Below, piece after piece: positions 5,064-7,765 of a stretch of 7,765 bases of DNA. Within the stretch, counting starts at the first letter, position 1. The number at the start of each line of letters is the position of its first letter. Under the pieces are notes generated by a model. The model had not been told where the DNA came from and searched no databases. It worked only from the letters and a program-made list of their open reading frames with translations. Source of the stretch: Bacteroidota bacterium (GTDB taxonomy: Bacteria; Bacteroidota; Bacteroidia; Chitinophagales; UBA10324); contig DMRR01000134.1 in the NCBI GenBank assembly GCA_003455275.1, positions 1 to 7,765 on the forward strand, written 5' to 3'. The translations under genes were made by a program, and so were the position numbers.

Positions 5064-7765
5064 ATGGATTACAAGTTTACTGAGATAGAAGAGTGGGCAA
5101 AAAATTTCTGGAAGGAAAAAAATATTTATCGTGTCGGTGATGCCGAAAGCGGCAAGCCGAAATTTTATGTGCTCGATATGTTTCCTTATCCGAGCGGCGC
5201 AGGGCTGCATGTCGGTCATCCGCTGGGATATATTGCCAGTGACATTTATTCGCGCTACAAGCGGATGAAAGGATTCAATGTGCTTCATCCAATGGGCATG
5301 GATTCGTTCGGGTTGCCTGCAGAACAATATGCGATTCAAACAGGTCAGCATCCAGCAATTACAACTGAACGAAACATTGCGACTTTCAAAAAACAAATGG
5401 ACCAGTTGGGATTTTCATTCGACTGGAGTCGAGAAGTGCGCACCAGCGATCCGAAATTCTACAAGTGGACGCAATGGATTTTCATTCAGCTTTTTCATTC
5501 GTGGTATAACAATGCTTCTAATAAAGCAGAGAAGATTGATTCGCTGATTTCAGAGTTTGAGAAAAGCGGAAATGCAAATGTGAAAGCCGCAACTGCTCAG
5601 GAAGAAATTTTTTCTGCAAGTGATTGGAAAAATTTTTCTGCAAAACAAAAGAGTGATGTACTGCTCAATTATCGTCTCGCATACATAGCCGACTCGTGGG
5701 TGAACTGGTGCCCTGCTCTCGGAACTGTACTCGCGAATGATGAAGTGAAGGATGGAGTGAGTGAGCGCGGCGGTTATCCGGTTGAGCGAAAACTGATGAA
5801 GCAATGGAGCTTGCGCATCACAGCTTACTCTGAAAGATTGTTGCAGGGTTTGAATGAACTTGATTGGAGTGATTCAATAAAAGAAGCGCAACGCAACTGG
5901 ATTGGAAAGAGTGAAGGAGCTTCAGTGAAGTTTGATGTTGGAACTTTGAACTTGGAAGTAAGTTCAACCTCGAACAATAAATCCAAGATCCAAGATCAAA
6001 CATCCAAGATCAGCATAGAAGTTTTTACTACAAGACCCGACACCATTTTCGGTGTAACATTTTTAACGCTTGCACCGGAGCATGAATTGATTTCGCAGAT
6101 CACAACTGCTGAGCAGAAAAAAGCAGTTGAAGAATATGTCGCTTATGCGAAGAACCGAAGCGAGCGCGAGCGCATGACTGATGTGAAAAAAATTACTGGT
6201 GTGTTCAGCGGCGCTTATGCTGTTCATCCGTTCAGCGGAAAACAAATTCCTATTTGGATTGGTGAATATGTGCTGGCGGGTTACGGAACCGGCGCAGTGA
6301 TGGGAGTTCCCGGTCACGACAGCCGCGATTATGGTTTTGCAAAACATTTTAATCTTGAAATTATTGAAGTGGTGAGCGGCGGTGATATTTCGAAGGAAGC
6401 TTTTGAAGACGAAGGCACAAGCATCAACTCTGATTTTCTGAACGGACTGAAAACTGCCGATGCAAAACAGAAAGCGATTGAAGAGATAGAGAAAAAAAAT
6501 ATCGGCACACGAAAAATAAATTACAAACAGCGCGATGCGATTTTTGGAAGGCAGCGCTACTGGGGCGAACCGATTCCTGTGTATTACGACGAAGAAGGAA
6601 TTCCGAAAACGGTGGATGAAAATGATTTGCCTGTAAAACTTCCGGAGGTTGACAAATATCTTCCAACGGAAACAGGAGAACCTCCATTAGCTCGCGCATC
6701 AAACTGGAAGTATAAAGAGAAATATAATTTCGAGTTGACTACAATGCCTGGATGGGCTGGCTCTTCGTGGTATTTTCTGCGCTACGAAGACCCGAACAAC
6801 GAAAACAGTTTTGCTTCAAAAGATGCCATTAATTATTGGCGCAATATTGATTTCTACATCGGCGGTTACGAGCACGCCACAGGTCACTTGCTTTACTTCC
6901 GCTTCTGGACAAAATTTTTATTCGACCTCGGTTACATTCCTTTCGATGAACCTGCACAGCGATTGGTGAATCAGGGGATGATTCAGGGAGTGAGCGCAAA
7001 AGTTTTTAAAAACAATTTCAATTTTAAAACTGCGCCTGCAGCAGTTCCATTCAAAAGAAGAATTGCTGAATTTATTCCTGATGAAAAACTTGTTGATGAA
7101 ATTGTTGATGTGTACCTGTGTAAAGATTTTGTTGTGAATGAATCTAACAAGTTGGGATTGCCTGATGTTTATTCCGATATAAATCTTCCAGCGGACTATG
7201 CTGATTTCACAAAACATCAGTATGACATAAAAGAATTTTACGATTCAGGAGATAACCGCGCGAAGAATATTTTATTCATGTTCAAAGGTGGAGTTTTTCT
7301 GAATGGAAAATTTTACTCAGAACAAAATGTAAATACCTGTTCATTCGGTTTTACAGCTGTTCCTGAAAAAATGTCGAAGTCGAAATACAATGTTGTAAAT
7401 CCTGAAGACATTGTTTCGAAGTATGGTGCTGATTGTTTCCGTTTGTATGAAATGTTTTTAGGTCCGATTGAAATGAGCAAGCCGTGGGACACAAAAGGAA
7501 TTGACGGAGTGAGTCGCTTCCTGCGCAAACTCTGGAAATTATTTTATGATGAAAATGGAAACTGGCTGGTGCGCGACGAAGCAGCAACCAATGAAGAATT
7601 GAAAATCCTTCACAAGACAATCAAGAAAGTAGAAGACGATATGGAAAAACTTTCTTACAACACTTCAGTTAGCGCATTCATGATTTGCGTGAACTCGCTC
7701 ACCGATTTGAAGTGTAACAAAAAAGAAGTGCTGAAAGATTTACTGCTCATCATGGCGCCGTTCGC
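5064..7765 (+). CDS. leuS: Leucyl-tRNA synthetase (class I), 3' end beyond the window
   Basis: About 900 codons run from ATG 5064 to the window edge with no stop or frameshift; only the C-terminal tail is missing. It charges tRNA-Leu with leucine in the cytoplasm. In order: YPSGAGLHVGHPLGY with the HIGH-type motif HVGH (49-52); GMDSFGLPAEQYA; a Bacteroidota-style insertion (~149-202); VNWCPALGTVLANDEV; CP1 editing domain with TTRPDT (322-327) and VPGHDSRDY (Asp419, corresponding to the editing Asp345 of E. coli), so mischarged tRNA editing should be intact; GRQRYWGEPIP; a synthetase-typical WAGSSWYFLRY; KMSKS at 769-773; then the helical anticodon-binding domain (KLWKLFYDENG, LHKTIKKVEDDMEKL, SYNTSVSAFM). 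The zinc-type Cys-x2-Cys of E. coli is replaced by SERGGYP. Odd points are a heptanucleotide-repeat insertion at 5941-6011 and a long divergent block between MIQG (639-642) and KMSKS. ATG 4998 is in frame but would add 22 residues unlike the family. Confidence 0.97.
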   Translation, partial: MDYKFTEIEEWAKNFWKEKNIYRVGDAESGKPKFYVLDMFPYPSGAGLHVGHPLGYIASDIYSRYKRMKGFNVLHPMGMDSFGLPAEQYAIQTGQHPAITTERNIATFKKQMDQLGFSFDWSREVRTSDPKFYKWTQWIFIQLFHSWYNNASNKAEKIDSLISEFEKSGNANVKAATAQEEIFSASDWKNFSAKQKSDVLLNYRLAYIADSWVNWCPALGTVLANDEVKDGVSERGGYPVERKLMKQWSLRITAYSERLLQGLNELDWSDSIKEAQRNWIGKSEGASVKFDVGTLNLEVSSTSNNKSKIQDQTSKISIEVFTTRPDTIFGVTFLTLAPEHELISQITTAEQKKAVEEYVAYAKNRSERERMTDVKKITGVFSGAYAVHPFSGKQIPIWIGEYVLAGYGTGAVMGVPGHDSRDYGFAKHFNLEIIEVVSGGDISKEAFEDEGTSINSDFLNGLKTADAKQKAIEEIEKKNIGTRKINYKQRDAIFGRQRYWGEPIPVYYDEEGIPKTVDENDLPVKLPEVDKYLPTETGEPPLARASNWKYKEKYNFELTTMPGWAGSSWYFLRYEDPNNENSFASKDAINYWRNIDFYIGGYEHATGHLLYFRFWTKFLFDLGYIPFDEPAQRLVNQGMIQGVSAKVFKNNFNFKTAPAAVPFKRRIAEFIPDEKLVDEIVDVYLCKDFVVNESNKLGLPDVYSDINLPADYADFTKHQYDIKEFYDSGDNRAKNILFMFKGGVFLNGKFYSEQNVNTCSFGFTAVPEKMSKSKYNVVNPEDIVSKYGADCFRLYEMFLGPIEMSKPWDTKGIDGVSRFLRKLWKLFYDENGNWLVRDEAATNEELKILHKTIKKVEDDMEKLSYNTSVSAFMICVNSLTDLKCNKKEVLKDLLLIMAPF
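5941..6011 (+). repeat. Heptanucleotide-repeat insertion inside leuS
   Basis: Bases 5941-5957 read as GAACTTT, GAACTTG, GAA, a degenerate seven-base repeat. Bases 5983-6010 hold four consecutive heptamers: CCAAGAT twice, CAAACAT once, CCAAGAT again. Between them TTGAACTT (5946-5953) and AAGTTCAA (5960-5967) form a perfect 8-bp hairpin with a six-base loop. The block adds roughly 20-24 residues (about 294-316, rich in S, N, K, Q) between NWIGKSEGASVKFDV and the editing strand EVFTTRPDT, where E. coli LeuRS has only a few residues. Seven-base simple repeats of this look occur between genes in many Bacteroidota, as I recall; here one is translated. Confidence 0.75.

Noticed and set aside
4986..5547. 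Open frames on both strands over the start of leuS (minus 4986-5396, plus 5278-5547)
   Set aside because: They overlap the strongly conserved catalytic core of LeuRS in other frames and their translations show no domain-like pattern; they are shadows of leuS.
5981..6011. CRISPR-like or IS-end interpretation of the repeats in leuS
   Set aside because: Units are seven bases with no spacers, no terminal inverted repeats of IS type and no target duplication; simple heptamer repeats explain the pattern.
5550..7620. Several 60-100-codon minus-strand frames opposite leuS
   Set aside because: All lie antisense to unbroken LeuRS sequence, are rich in Phe, His, Cys and Ser as expected for antisense of this codon use, and have no start-site or family support.
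1..7765. A novel defence or mobile system in the window
   Set aside because: All larger genes belong to housekeeping or common enzyme families, and there is no integrase, transposase, nuclease, toxin-antitoxin pair or reverse transcriptase.

Overview
The window looks like an ordinary chromosomal stretch of a Bacteroidota (Bacteroidetes) bacterium, probably an uncultured or environmental lineage. The evidence is AT-rich DNA with little recognisable Shine-Dalgarno sequence, several sites resembling the Bacteroidota promoter pattern TTTG-N19-21-TAnnTTTG, an ftsX gene next to a DUF3098 gene (a typical Bacteroidota pairing), a LeuRS with Bacteroidota-style insertions, and a membrane transporter fused to a universal-stress (Usp) domain. 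No phage, plasmid, IS, CRISPR, tRNA or rRNA signature was seen.

Layout. (1) Positions 1-544, plus: the C-terminal end of a transporter, most likely Nramp-type, with a cytoplasmic Usp domain. (2) Positions 545-799: a gene-poor gap that appears to hold a tiny minus-strand transcription unit, made of a 27-residue single-pass membrane ORF, a -7-like box and a hairpin followed by T5. (3) Positions 818-1786, plus: an aldo/keto reductase of the Kv-beta (AKR6) type. (4) Positions 1788-2141, minus: a small secreted or membrane protein of unknown function, convergent with the reductase, with a shared inverted repeat over the two stops. (5) Positions 2205-3134, plus: a diacylglycerol/sphingosine-kinase-like lipid kinase with a TTG start. 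(6) Minus-strand cluster ftsX (4936-4064), DUF3098 (3909-3646) and an unrecognised 122-residue protein (3580-3212). (7) From 5064 to the window end, plus: leuS, divergent from ftsX, with about 900 codons visible and an unbroken frame.

Functional picture. FtsX is the membrane half of the FtsEX ABC-type complex that controls septal peptidoglycan hydrolysis; DUF3098 is a small two-helix membrane protein that commonly follows it. leuS is housekeeping translation. The remaining genes (stress-linked transporter, reductase, lipid kinase) are single-gene units with no visible pathway link. The most unusual items are an in-frame heptanucleotide-repeat insertion in the editing-domain linker of leuS, a divergent block before the LeuRS KMSKS loop, the candidate micro-gene at 604-687, and a palindrome at the predicted transcription start of the 117-residue hypothetical gene. 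I see no convincing new multi-gene system.
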